64,000 nt of DNA from Kappaphycus alvarezii (GCA_002205965.3 NADL03000451.1:3391009-3455008), one strand, 5' to 3'; numbered from the stretch's first letter, positions 11,284-21,554 are shown. Notes: generated by a model from the letters alone, not told the origin. Numbers and translations are program-made.

Positions 11284-11640
11284 TTAGTAATTCACCTCAA
11301 TATGTTTGCTTTTTGCAGAAACCTGGTCCTTTTCATAAATCGAAATGGCAACTTGGCCGTTGTTGAGAACAGTTGTCTGCGGAATACTCGTAGTTACTTC
11401 ATACGGATTGAAATTGACCATTTCCCAGAATAGGCTGCGTATCCATCGCAACTCCTTTACGCAAGATGAGAGGGCAACATATTCAGCTTCGGCCGATGAC
11501 AGAGCAACAATCGATTGCCTCTGAATTTTCCAAGCGACAGGTGCATCGATGAACATAAACACAAATCCTGTAGCTGATTCAGTCGACTCCTTATCTCCTG
11601 CCCAATCCGAGTCGACTATTGCTTGCATTTACAAGGACCT
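11284..11640 (-). pseudogene. copia-E RNase H
   Basis: Seen: QAIVDSDWAGDKESTESATG, a VAWKIQRQSIVALSSAEAEY block and VKELRWIRSLFWEM, then ISIYEKDQVSAKSKHIEVNY. Known: these are the hallmark blocks of Ty1/copia RNase H (DADWAGD, SSAEAEY, R.KHIDV). The catalytic Asp and Glu appear present. The fragment ends with no RT in frame because of stops near 11640. The sequence is closer to classical plant/fungal copia elements than to the copia-A/C/D group, so it is a separate lineage. Confidence 0.9.
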
Positions 11641-11786
11641 GATAATTTCTTCGACATGATTCCGCTTCGCGTTAATCTTATTCCCAATCGGCTTATTCCT
11701 GATTCGCAACGTAGAAGTCGTTTCAACAGTAAAGCGGGACGCACTGTCGGAATTTGAACTTGCCGTGCTAGCGCATTTATGGCGAA

Positions 11787-12640
11787 TTAAATGTCAGGCT
11801 GCGTGCGGACTTCCAAATGGAGGAGTTCCCCGATAGTTGCACGATGTCTTGAGTGTTCCTTCTTTCCCAGGGATACATCCGAGTCTTGAGCCGAAATAAT
11901 GCCAGCACTTTCGGGGAGGGGAGTCCAGGCTCCATTCGCTACACGGAGTCCGTGTCTATCCAAAATTTGCTTGAAATAGCGGTTTTGGGAGACCTTGATC
12001 TCATCTTGGTTGTAGTGCATTTCCCAGCCCAAGAATGAAGTCAATTTTCCAAATAACTTTACATCGAATTCTTCCGTTAATCCTCTCTTGAAATTCTCCA
12101 GAAGTTACGCGATTTACTCGCAAATGCCATGTCATCGACAACGATAACGAGAATGATGAATTCTTTTCCAACGGCTTTATAGCAAACCATTGCATCAATT
12201 CTAGACTGCTTAAAATTACAGCTTAGAATTGTCACAACGAAGAGGGAACCCCAGATAATTACAGTCTGGCGAAAATAGTAGATAGAATTCTTCTACTTTC
12301 AAACGAAACCAGGGCCCTCTTTTGCCCAGGCAAATCCGTAAGTTGTTCCATGTGCAAAGTACTATCAATCTCCTCATAAAGAGAGTCGCACACATCCCCT
12401 CCTTCAACTACTTCAACTATGAGACCTGTTGCAGCGGACAAAGCCAGTAGAATTCTAATAGCTTCGTTGGATGCGACCAGAGCGTACGAGGAATCCCGAT
12501 CGAAGTCTACTACAGGCAACTGCATGTCACGTCGAATTATGCAGCGGGTGCGATGAAGGAATTTATTATTATGACTTGAGGCGAAGAACACACGTGAAAG
12601 GGATAAAATTGAGAGAGAGGTCGCGTGGAACATACTTTCA
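11787..12640 (-). pseudogene. copia-E reverse transcriptase remnant
   Basis: Seen: 11787-12044 has TSFLGWEMHYNQDEIKVSQN and YFKQILDRHGL, the copia RT C-terminal block (FLG.ei.y...gi.lsQ.kY). Before it, 12001-12633 contains fragments in several frames, including a copia-like stretch around 12216-12407. The YVDD region (about 12130-12170) reads as a degraded LVVDDMAF-like stretch. Known: this segment lies between integrase and RNase H in copia elements. Multiple frameshifts make it inactive. Domain assignment is firm for the C-terminal block and weaker upstream. Confidence 0.75.
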
Positions 12641-12880
12641 TGTTTCTCTTTTTCTCACTGCAAGATATTCTCGATCAATACCCTGGTAGCAAAGTCAGTT
12701 TTGAGTTGCCTCTTGAAAAGAATGCGGAAGTCGAGGATCTGAAACCCTACGATATACAAGAGTATACATGAGTTTTAGAGCTTGTATGATTCAAAGACGC
12801 ACGATAAACAGAAAATAATTTGGTTAGTAATTCATCTAAAAACCATTATTGCGACCTTGTGTGTGTTCAAGGACGTTTTG

Positions 12881-13830
12881 TCATGATATTCCGTCAATAA
12901 GCGACAAAATATCGGGGAGTTGGGCAGTAGAGCATGTGCGGAGGTCTTGCGCGCGTATAATGATGATACATTTTCGGTCAGGAAGGTATGTAAGATACAG
13001 AGTCTGGCTGCTATAGAGACCAACAAAGTTTCCATGAGCAGCCGTTGCGGATAATTTCTTAGCTGGCCGAGTCAGGGACTGAAAAACAAAGGCAAAGCCT
13101 TGCTGGTCAAAGATTGGTAAGTCGTTAAATAGGATACGCGTCTTCGTATCCCAAAGGAGAATTTTAATATTTCCGTTAAAGCTGTCTGACGGGAGCCGGT
13201 TTCGTAATAAATTACTGCGGCTCATGGCTTCTGGCCATAACTCGTTGCCAAGCTTTGATACGAAGAGCAGTACGCGGGCACGAATAGACAACTATTTGAT
13301 GAAATTTTCTGTGATGCCATTGCTTTGGGGAGCATGTGGCGGAATTTTCTCTAACCTTATTACGTTCGTAAGTGCAAATTGTTTGACAGCTGGAAAAAAA
13401 TTCTCTCCTGCTGCATCGAGGCAAATGTTTACATTTTTGAAGCCAGTGGTTTTTTCTGATATTTCCTTGTAGTATTTGAGAGCAGGGAATAGATTTGCCT
13501 TCCTGTTTATGGAATAGACATCAGTCTTTGCGGTGCGATTGTCGACAAATCCAATTGAATAGTGACTATTTCCAATAGATTTTTGTTCTATTTTCCGCTT
13601 ACGTCTATGTGGACAATCTCAAGCGGGCAACGGGTGATGCGAAAGCTCAGTGCTATTGGATTTCGACTTGCTTTTGCGATGGCACAAGGGACACAGGTCA
13701 TTTCTTCCAGAAGTCTTCTTCGAAATTGAAGAATATCAGGAAAATGCTAGACAACTTCATATACCTCCCAGAATGTGGATGTCCTGTTCGATAATGCCAC
13801 TCTAAAGCCAGTTCTGCATCTGTATTTTAT
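12881..13830 (-). pseudogene. copia-E integrase remnant
   Basis: Seen: minus 12881-13291 has KLGNELWPEAMSRSNLLRNR and GNFVGLYSSQTLYLTYLPDR. These match the copia integrase end (LWPEA...A.YL.NR.P, then G...F.GY......YR.W). The upstream stretch 13291-13424 includes NNIRLEKIPPHAPQSNGITE-type sequence in a shifted frame, and 13600-13800 carries remnants of the zinc-binding region in several frames. Known: integrase inserts element cDNA. Frameshifts and stops throughout. The catalytic triad cannot be verified by eye in full. Confidence 0.75.
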
Positions 13831-14079
13831 TTATAGGCCCAAAGCAATGGCTAAAATCGACTTCAGTATCATTCTTACACTCGAAAGCTTGACCAATTTT
13901 GAGCAACTGATTATTGATTCCCATGGACTTAGGTACTTGAATGAGTAATAGTCCATCGCTATCCATCTAGATTTCTTTTGACACTTGGGTAGAACCATGC
14001 GGGGCAATGAGGCAAATGTTTGCATACTTGGCGGGATAGTCCATGGTAAATAAAATTTTGAGGCGTAGAGTGAAGACAC

Positions 14080-14349
14080 CTACAAAAAGTAATTTTGTTT
14101 AGAAGTGGGGTGCAGGGTATACGACTCCATGTGGAATCCGCCTACTAAAGGAATAAAGACTCTAATTTTTCTGACTAAGACAGATAACTCAGATGCTGCT
14201 TGGATGCTTTCTGCTTCAATGCGCTCATAAATGATGAAATAATTCTTGGAATGAAAGAAATGGTGAGAGGCTCCAAAGTCAATTAGTGCGTCAAATGATT
14301 TAGACATCCCACACCTTGCAATCGACGTATTGAATATAATCTGAGCCAT
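14080..14349 (-). pseudogene. copia-E aspartic protease fragment
   Basis: Seen: SFDALIDFGASHHFFHSKNY, the copia protease active-site block, with FGAS in place of the usual SGAS/SGCT. The catalytic Asp is kept. Further on it has RKIRVFIPLVGGFHMESYTL, an expected beta-strand region. It sits between the CCHC knuckle (14700) and integrase, as expected. The Ser-to-Phe change next to the catalytic Asp and the surrounding stops suggest no activity. Confidence 0.8.
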
Positions 14350-14370
14350 GAAACCGTATGACGATTCCCT

Positions 14371-15420
14371 TCAATAATATTTCTCCCTTGATGATACTCT
14401 TTCCCTTGATAACGCGGTGGCTCTTGATCCCGAACGAGAACTGGAAGTGCTAAATAACCCGTTCTTCCAGAAATTCATGGCTACAGTTGCCATAAGGGTT
14501 TTTCCTACGACTCCAAATCTCTTGTTGTAATTGATTCGTGCCATCATTTGATATATTTCCATAGCCATGAGTATATTACGGTCCACTACGTCCATAAATT
14601 CTACGAAACGAATCTCTTCCAAATCCTTGAGTAAAAACTCGCCCGCGACTTCGAGTTGTGTCGTGCAACTTGTATGCACGATAGAAGCAATCCTTTGAAC
14701 GATGCCCGTGACGCCCGCAGACCCAGCAGAGATCCATATTATTCCCAGCATTACTCTTGTTGATTCGGCATACCTGCATATCAATGCGGTTTTGTTCCTT
14801 GCTCCAGCACTCTACGCTTTTTTGGCATGCTAACAATATTTTTATCATCTGACACCTTTGCTCCAAGTCGAGATATCTCAGTCGAAATTGTTGTGAGGAG
14901 CTCATCGTATAAACGTTTGCTCGAAATCATGGCGATCGGGGCAAAGTGCTCCGGAAGCGTATGAATTAGCTTTGAATATTTATCATTATCAGAAACAGCC
15001 TTGTCAAGGGAAGCGAGTTTACCTAGAATGTCTTGGAACATATTTAAATGCTCCTCCCAGTTTGAATCTTCCTTGAACTGCAAATTTTTCAATTATTGTA
15101 GAAGATTGATAATGGTTTTCTCATTTGAAAAAGTATGAAGACGAGCCAGTGCATCCCAAAGATCCTTTGCGCACTTCTCATCGCCATCAACAATTGTGCT
15201 TGTTTGAACCATAAGGCCGTTGGAGAGATTCAGGATTATAGCAGTTTTAGCAAGAATCCTTGCATTATTCCAACGAGATATTTGAGCTGCCGTCAGATCC
15301 TCTGGTCTCGTCTGTAGTCCAGCTATTTCCAAATCTTTTCGCTGTATGTATGCCTTCAGTCTTCTCCTCCAAGAGATGAAGTCTTTTGTTCCAATTAATG
15401 TTGCAATTTTTTCAAGAGAA
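14371..15420 (-). pseudogene. copia-E gag (UBN2-type) with CCHC knuckle
   Basis: Seen: starting near 15411 the minus strand reads LIGTKDFISWRRRLKAYIQ, then WDALARLHTFSNEKTIINLL (15093-15332). After a stop at about 15093 come KEDSNWEEHLNMFQDILGKL and SKLIHTLPEHFAPIA (14781-15092), then the knuckle CWVCGRHGHRSKDC (CX2CX4HX4C) at about 14720. Known: this is the copia gag family (Pfam UBN2 and gag_pre-integrs neighbours), with typical blocks W...L...Y and LPE.....I. Apart from the stop at 15093 and a frameshift around 14800, gag is the best-kept part of this element. No start codon could be fixed. Confidence 0.85.
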
Positions 15421-15839
15421 TCACCCTCAGTAGTAATTTTGAAAAAAATAGATGCGAAAGCGGTACAATAAATAATTTTAGCGAATTGATTTTGCTGTGG
15501 ATGAAGGACTTCAGTAGGTCTCGAGCAATGTTACCAGAATCTGTACAGAATCTGGAACTTGGACGAGACAAATGTTGATACAACATTAACAAAGCACGAG
15601 AGTGTCTCTGAGGGTGCTAACTCTTTTGGCGGTGGGTACCGCTTTTATACGATCAGCTTATGAATTGAATAAGCACATCACATCCATCGTGGATATATCC
15701 CCATCTGGACTGATTTTTCCACCATGAGTCGTGATCTCAGAAAATCTAATATTGAGTTAATGGTGGGCACCTTGTACTTTACTTTGCCACAGACCTATGC
15801 AGGTGCAACATGGAAAGTCCATAATAAACTACTGTAAAA

Positions 15840-16241
15840 AACCCAAGACAATTAGGTTTGAATATGGTGGCCAAACGATACATGTTTTGGGGCGGGACGT
15901 ATTAAAAACAGCCACAATTGGACCAAATCGCATAACTAAGTCGCCGATAAAGCCAACTCCTCACTCCTTCCGTCAAGCATCCGCTGTGGGTCGTGACAGC
16001 GGCCGTGTGTTCGTCGTTTACCTTCGACGTCGTCGCAGACGGCGATACAAGTGAGTCGAAGGCTCACGGCACAAACTTCCATCCCAATTTCGATCGTCCT
16101 GAGAGGGCTTCACCAGGGATGGCTGCTACTTTTCTGGCAAGCTCCCTACTTTCCCGTCTTTCCCCTGCATTGGCACATGTGTCAGAAAGCTTCCAGATTC
16201 CTCCAGCTGCCGTAATAGCACGCTTCCCCAAACCGACCTAG
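15840..16241 (-). pseudogene. Non-LTR retrotransposon endonuclease C-terminal fragment
   Basis: Seen: on the minus strand the sequence reads VAAIPGEALSGRSKLGWKFV and PCAFDSLVSPSATTSKV. It is near-colinear with the C-terminus of the larger non-LTR element at 28837-29238 (VAAIPGEAMPGRSRLGWDFV, PLAFDSLGTPSLETSKV). Both end in YRRLSYAIW / YQKLSYSIW. This is a 5'-truncated copy of the same family, as expected for target-primed retrotransposition. The rest of the element is absent to the right. The tail, toward 15640, has no obvious poly-A. Confidence 0.8.
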
Positions 16242-17660
16242 TTTCCATTCGGTAGCGCTGTCATCAAGTTTTCACGTAATGGGTCAACGGAAGGGCCGAT
16301 TACAGGGGCGTGTGTCAAGCACGTGAATAATTTCATCCGGAATGAATTAGACGGTGAATCTTACCATTTAATCCTAAACGACCGTGCGTCTCTAAAGGAT
16401 TCACTAAGGGTTGAATAATGCCATTCTGGGGGTCGCGAGGCTGTAGTTAACACAGCGAACATATCTCATTTCCTACAATCCGCCGATCAAAATCCTAACA
16501 AGAAGTTCAAGAAATCTTTTTGACAGACTACAGATGAGTTTCTTCGACAATGAAACATAGATACAATGAAGGCTAACTTTAACGTTGCCTATGCGGTTTA
16601 CGCATACAAATGAATTATTGGAGTAGAGATCAGAAGAGCCTTTGCGGTCACTGGAATATTTCCCGTCGATGAATCCTTCCTAAAAAAATTGAAGTCATGG
16701 TCACAGTTATTCGCTTAATTTATTCGTAATCCAGTTAATATAGTTACGTAAAGATACAGCTTCCAAAACTATAGGCATAAATTAATTCCATGAAGCAGAG
16801 AGCTAGAACCACCATTCAGCGGATGCTAGCTAGGAGTATGGCTTCCCACTTCCTGTCTTTGCAGAAAAGGCACTTTGCCAAAGAAATTAACGATGAGATA
16901 GAGGGTTGAATAAGCTTAGGAATGACTAAGCAAGCTAAAATACAGCTTTTATCCTAGATCATTGGTGAGAAAAACATTTTGAACAACATTATTATAGACT
17001 CATTCTCACGAGCAGGGGCAAGGTGCTCGACCAGCACGGCAATCACTGCAGTAGGCATCACCAAAAGTTTGAGTGCGCTGTTTCTTTCTGATGCGTCTTC
17101 AGAGTGTGTCACGGTGGGAAATGTTATTGATCGCCAACGAAAAGAGCTGAAGCGAGCTGCCACTGAATGTGGAACTGCACGACGAGAGCGTCAAAAGAGT
17201 CATATAAGGTCACAGCAGCACGCAGAATGACGTAGGTTTCATATAAGAGATGAGGCAGCGGAGGTTGGCGGAGATCAATGAAAAGAAAGAAGCAGGGAAA
17301 AAGCACTTTCTAATGTTATAAGTACGACTGTTTTTCTTTTGAAAAAGTCATAAGTTGGTGATTTTTCAGCTCTTATTTTTTTCGAGCTGCTGAAATTCCG
17401 AGAATACACAGTACTGTACTCTGCAGACGAAGCGCTTTCGAACAGAGGCAAAAGTATCCAAATCGAAGCTGAACAAGTACTTTTTTCAATTAAATTTTGG
17501 GAAGGTGTTCCAAAAATGACCAGTATAGAGGGTAATGTACAGTACAGTACACTGCCAATCGCATCTTTCAAATATTAAAGAACCCAACCTTTCCACCGTA
17601 CAGTACAGTACAGTACAGTGCCTAGTGCAAAAGCCGATCAAACACCATAAACAATTCCCT
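16242..17660. other. Long stretch without a recognised gene
   Basis: Short frames occur (for example + 16979-17230, Ser/Arg-rich, and its antisense), but I recognise none. Two clusters of the GTACA motif lie at 17537-17551 and 17599-17617. The section 17300-17500 is AT-rich. Confidence 0.45.
17535..17620. repeat. Paired (GTACA)n arrays
   Basis: Two short tandem arrays of GTACA lie about 50 bases apart, each ending in a similar CACTGCC or CAGTGCC. GTAC is self-complementary, so each array can form a hairpin. Single and double copies of the same motif are scattered over the whole window. Confidence 0.8.
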
Positions 17661-17675
17661 TGTACATAGTAAAGG

Positions 17676-18433
17676 AGGGGGGGAATTTGGGGTGTTTTTA
17701 ATCCATGAAAAATATGGTCAGCTGTTCCCTGAGGCATTTCGTGATGTGGGTAAAGGCCTACAATGTAAAGGATTGGCGGGAAGCCGTCAGAACACTAGAA
17801 AACTAGCTGGAGGCCGGCCAACAGGCACAGATAGTAAACCGTCAAGTCGTCCTCCTCGCCCAAGACCTCCAGAAGGCAGCCCGTCATCCGGCTATTGAGG
17901 GGCGACAGGGGTTTCACCGAACAAGGCCGGATATCGAGGCAATGGGTAGCAACGGAGGAACGGACTTTTTTGACGTCACGTTCGTCAATCCTCTTGCGCC
18001 CTCCAATAGGAAAGTGCGTACTTTCAACCCACTAACCTCCCTCAACGCAGCCATCTCCGCCAAACGTAGAAGGTATGAACCACTGCTCGCGACTGCTACT
18101 AGAGGGAGGCTTGTGCCTATCCCAATATCCACCCTTGGAGGCTGGCACCCAGACGCGTACGCGGTGCTAACCGATGTCGCGCGGAACGTGGCCGTTCGAG
18201 CGATGGAGACCTATGGGATGGTTAGAGCGGTGCTTACCCAAGGGCACGCTGCTGCGGCCGTCATGTCCAACGCGGCATGCCTGCTCGCCGGCATTGAGCC
18301 GGCTCTGTAAGGAAGGTCATGTACAGTACTGTAGTGTTACCCATCAGCGACGACTTATCCACATAACGCATTAGCCGCGTGGATATAACCGACCACATCT
18401 TCCATCCATTAAAATAACCCAAAAATTCCCCCC
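17676..18433. mobile_element. Segment bounded by G-rich inverted ends
   Basis: The left end (17676-17706) reads GGGGGGGAATTTGGGGTGTT. The reverse complement of the right end (18402-18433) reads GGGGGGAATTTTTGGGTTAT, followed by TTAATxxATG on both sides. This gives inverted ends of about 30 bp with several mismatches. Related direct copies lie at 33319 and 33398. The interior is a fragment of non-LTR retrotransposon. It may be a DNA-transposon-like unit that captured it, or two independent repeats. Confidence 0.5.
17700..18310 (+). pseudogene. Non-LTR retrotransposon endonuclease fragment (plus strand)
   Basis: Seen: in one frame the sequence reads HRTRPDIEAMGSNGG, then TDFFDVTFVNPLAP (17942-18310), then KRRRYEPLLATATRGRL, STLGGWHPDAYAVL and NAACLLAGIEPAL at a stop. 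The RPDI, then about 13 residues, then DVT spacing matches the (R/K)PD-X(11-14)-(D/E)xT core of the restriction-like endonuclease of R2/CRE-type non-LTR elements. The same core appears as RPADILV / DVTVSSP in the element at 29.2 kb. The RT part is missing. It is a different subfamily from the minus-strand copies. The frame from 17942 is unbroken, so it is relatively well kept. Confidence 0.75.
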
Positions 18434-18674
18434 ATACAGTAAACGTGATTACACATCATCTCCCGGCCTCCAGCGCACGCCATCGAGTCAGATCTCCGCT
18501 AAACAGACTTCCGGAGTCTGCAAACTCCGCGAAGTGCGCATGTTACGGTACAGTAATCTCTCCTAATCAGTATTCCTCTTGCAGTTCTTTTCCTGCACAC
18601 AAATCACCCTCTCCTCCTTCGTGCACACCTTCCCGGCTCCGTTTGACCACTTTTACTGTCACTCCACGAACTAT

Positions 18675-19056
18675 AAAAGGTGTATTAGGATGAATCTACT
18701 ACTCGAACAAGGTTATCGAAGTATACCGTACCCTGCCGCGCTCAATCTTCCGTCATTTTGACGGACTGCAAGGGTTGCAGTCTTCACAGCCTTGCGGGCT
18801 TGTCGTCAAGCTCGCTCGTCCGGAGATCTCGCCGTTGTCGTCGCCGCCTCTATCTGTAAGCCTATCTGCTTACAGCGGGAGTTTTTTAAGCCTCCTGAAT
18901 CCTCGGTTCAGTAGGGGTTTTCTTCCGGTCCCTTTCTCGGTTGAGTGGGCAATTGGTTCAGCCATTGCCCGGAGTGTTCCTTCTAGCAGAACCCGAGGTC
19001 CTGTGTAGTGCGGACTTGTCTTCAAACAATAAAGCGTCATTCTTCTTCTTCTTCTC
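18675..19056 (+). repeat. Structured hairpin repeat, copy A (3' half)
   Basis: Highly similar to 26311-26676. It contains consecutive short hairpins: CCGTCA-TTT-TGACGG (18750-18764), GACTGCAA-GGG-TTGCAGTC (18764-18782), AGCC-TTGCG-GGCT (18788-18800), CTGTAAGC-CTATCT-GCTTACAG (18854-18875), CTGAA-TCCTCGG-TTCAG (18895-18911) and GGGCAAT-TGGTTCAGCC-ATTGCCC (18947-18970). A CAATAAAGC block and a TTC-repeat tail end it. Upstream at 18671 lies CTATAAAAG, a TATA-like sequence. There is no convincing ORF. It looks like a retroposed structured RNA (SINE-like), but the origin is unknown. Confidence 0.8.
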
Positions 19057-19259
19057 GTTTTATATGTCATACTCACCAATGTACACCTGTGCACGTGGCA
19101 GACGTGGACAACTCAGTTAGCACCTAGCTAGCAACATAGTTGGCTCCTGCACTAGAACCCCAGTATTAATGCAGCAACGTTTTTCAATATAGAGATTACG
19201 CAAACAGATTTATGTAAATAATGCACCAGGTTTCTACAATACGTGTAACACCTGTACAT

Positions 19260-19306
19260 AATTGCAGAATTCTGCAATTCAATCGTCAGGATAATTGCAG
19301 AATTGT
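19260..19306. repeat. Perfect 20-bp palindrome with half-copy
   Basis: AATTGCAGAATTCTGCAATT is a perfect palindrome. A partial copy (AATTGCAGAATTG) starts about 30 bases downstream. It lies upstream of the Myb/SANT ORF and could be a binding site or part of a transposon end. Confidence 0.7.
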
Positions 19307-19517
19307 GAGCAGTTCGTCGCGACCTGCCTGCATCACGTGCGCAGCCCCCCAGTAGATACTGAATACATTCAACTTCTTATCAAATGTGAGCAATTCAAAT
19401 GACAACTGCCCAAAAATGCCGCTCTTTTCATGTTTAAGACGCTTAGGTGTTGGGGCACAAGTCCGTGGAGTGCAGGCTTAATACTATTTTCGGCGCTGCT
19501 TTTCGACGAGTAGGGCA

Positions 19518-20258
19518 ATGGCTGAACCTCTACCAACTGCTCTCGCGACGCTTCAGACACCCACCTCTCGTGCCGAGCGCCAGTCGAGGTTCACATTCGA
19601 GGAAGATCTCACCATGCTCCACGAGGTAGCTGCAGCCAATGCAAACCTAGCTGCGTTTGGCGAATCGAGACAGCGCTTCGCAAAAGCCGCCGAGAAAATG
19701 AACGCAAACGCAAAAGTTCAGCAAAAAGTCACGTGTAATATCGTGCGTAACCGGTATAAACGCATGCAGGAGCAATTTGACCGGGAAGATAGCTTCCACC
19801 AGCGCTTATCAGGAGTGGGTGCAGAGATTGGCGGGCTGGACGAACTCTTGCTGGGATGTAGGAGGTGCGTGAGAACTTGGAGAAGACTGAGAAGGAAGAA
19901 AAGCTATTCTGAAGGAGAGAGGCGAAGATAAGGAGTGTCTTGGTGGTGAATTTGTCAATGCTTCACTGCAGCAGCTCACAACAAGAGAGATCCGGAGGAT
20001 GAGCAGACGGGAAGTGCGCGAAAGAAGGCGAAACGAAACTCGCGCATGGAGGACGCTGGAGAAATGGAAGCGTTCGGAGCTCACCTGCGTGCAGCTGATA
20101 TTGGGCAAATAGAACTAGACCAATAACGACCTATACTCAAGCGTGAGCAGTATGACGCGGGGAGCGATCGTGCGGAGCGTAAGGAAGAGCGAGAGCCTGA
20201 GCAGAAGTTGGAATTAGAGAAGTCCAAACATATGATGGACCTTTTGAAGAACAAGTAA
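19518..20258 (+). pseudogene. PIF/Harbinger accessory Myb/SANT-like protein, frameshifted
   Basis: Seen: the start at 19518 opens an N-terminus with RFTFEEDLTMLHEVAAANAN and later KVTCNIVRNRYKRMQEQFDR. This is a Trp-poor Myb/SANT-like helix set ending in the usual RY..L hinge. The frame is lost near 19850. In another frame the sequence continues with a basic stretch (ARKKAKRNSR), then HLRAADIGQIELDQ and a charged coiled coil (AERKEEREPEQKLELEKSKH) ending at LLKNK and the stop at 20258. Known: PIF/Harbinger elements encode a separate Myb/SANT protein that imports and positions the nuclease. It ends close to, and converges with, the nuclease gene. One frameshift and one internal stop make it a pseudogene, unless sequence errors are involved. 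Confidence 0.8.
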
Positions 20259-20289
20259 CACTGCCTTTTTGGCCTCCTTGGCGACCAAG

Positions 20290-21554
20290 TTATGAAATGA
20301 AAATCGTTTTATTCCTACAAGACCTCCCATGTTTTCCCTAGCGCTTGCTCCCTTTGGGCTTGCGGCAAAATTCCGCCGACTGCGACCTTGCGAGCATCCA
20401 GTCCTCCTTTTCCGCGTGCTCGGGAAGAGAGCGAGATTTTCGTAGTCCTTGTGGTTAAGATACTCGTCCAGAGACGGAGGAATACAGTTGAAGTACCCAC
20501 TAAACTGATTGCAGTAGATAAAGTTTCGAAAGTTCGCTAGTAGCACGGAAGCTAAATACAGTAAACCTAAAGGCGATTCGTACACTTTCAGCTTGCGTTT
20601 GAAGTCCAGATGCGAATAGTACAGCTTGATTTCTTTGAAAATTCACTCGACCGTTATGAGACAAGAAGGTAGATACTTTTTCACAGCACTTTGTACTGCA
20701 GTCAAGTTGCTACCCTGATGTGGCACCTCCAGGAAACAGCGACGATTGTATACTGAGTCCACGTAAAAGTAGTACTGTACTCTTTCTATATTCAGAATCT
20801 ATGGCAAACGATTCTCAAGATTGCTCCGCATATACAGCGTCCAGTCATGCTTTCGCCCTTCCATTGACCCGAACACATGTATTGTGAGCCCATCTGGACT
20901 TTTGACTGCTTGAAACTTTAATGAATGTCTGCGTTTATGTATGTTATACGATATGCGCTGCATCTCGTTCCCGGATGGTCTTGCCATTTCGATTACAGCT
21001 CCATCTATGAATCCAACGACGTTCTCGAGACCGGTTGTTCCGTTTGCGTATTGTAGTTGTGTACATGCTTGCTCTGCTTGCCATGAACGCGCCGTCGATT
21101 TTCCCTGTAATGAAGTGCTTCCTTTGATCCATTATGTGCTCCAAGCGATCCCAAAAAATATCAGATAGCTGTGGAGCATGTTTACCAAAAGTCATTTCCA
21201 TATCCCTCCATCGCGCTGGACTGCATAGCCGACGAAGAAGACTACAAGTAACCGAAAGAGGTGACACGCTGTATCGGTCTCGAGATATGTGTTTCTGTAG
21301 CACCGGCCATCCCACAGCGTGTACCATCTCGACAACATACAGCTTACGAAAACAGAAGCGCAGCAGTTCCTCTGCATCACTAGACGAATTTCAAATGAAC
21401 AAAAACTCCGCAACGCTGATTCTATCGCTCCGTAGAAGTTTTTTCCTTGCTTCTGTTTTCGCTTCGCACATAGTTCTTGCAACAGAGACGACGGTACTTT
21501 TCTACGAAAAGGGAAATTATAAGGACGACCTCCACGTTTGCTGATGCCGACCAA
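20290..21554 (-). pseudogene. PIF/Harbinger DDE nuclease (transposase)
   Basis: Seen, from right to left in several frames: GISKRGGRPYNFPFRRKVPS at the start (21554); a middle region with DIFWDRLEHIMDQRKHFITG; then a GFIDGA-type block with the first Asp near 21010. It continues MARPSGNEMQRISYNIHKRR, then VKSPDGLTIHVFGSMEGRKH (20799-20987). YYFYVDSVYNRRCF (about 20760) gives the second Asp. VE-stop-IFKEIKLYY (about 20640) is the third acidic block, normally VEW.F..IK, with its Trp codon now a stop. The C-terminus is SLDEYLNHKDYENL. Known: Harbinger DDE_Tnp_4 family. The triad can be traced, but frameshifts and the stop inactivate it. Confidence 0.88.

Larger units (their letters stand above)
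11284..15420 (-). mobile_element. copia-E: Ty1/copia retrotransposon, degenerate
   Basis: Right to left on the minus strand: gag, CCHC knuckle, aspartic protease, integrase, RT, RNase H, the canonical Ty1/copia order. All frames carry stops or shifts. I compared the flanks (10800-11100 and 15560-15800) by eye and saw no LTR pair, so either the LTRs have decayed or the ends lie elsewhere. A TGTTGATACAACA motif at about 15570 could be one terminus. Confidence 0.9.

Noticed and set aside
16979-17230. 83-aa plus-strand frame with a Lys/Arg-rich end
   Set aside because: No recognisable family, no start context or neighbours supporting it; probably chance.
17535-17620. CRISPR-like array
   Set aside because: The GTACA units are directly tandem with no unique spacers, and the genome is eukaryotic.
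18675-19056. Hammerhead or HDV-like ribozyme in the hairpin repeat
   Set aside because: I looked for CTGATGA/GAAA hammerhead cores and did not find them; the stems are separate hairpins, not a known ribozyme fold.
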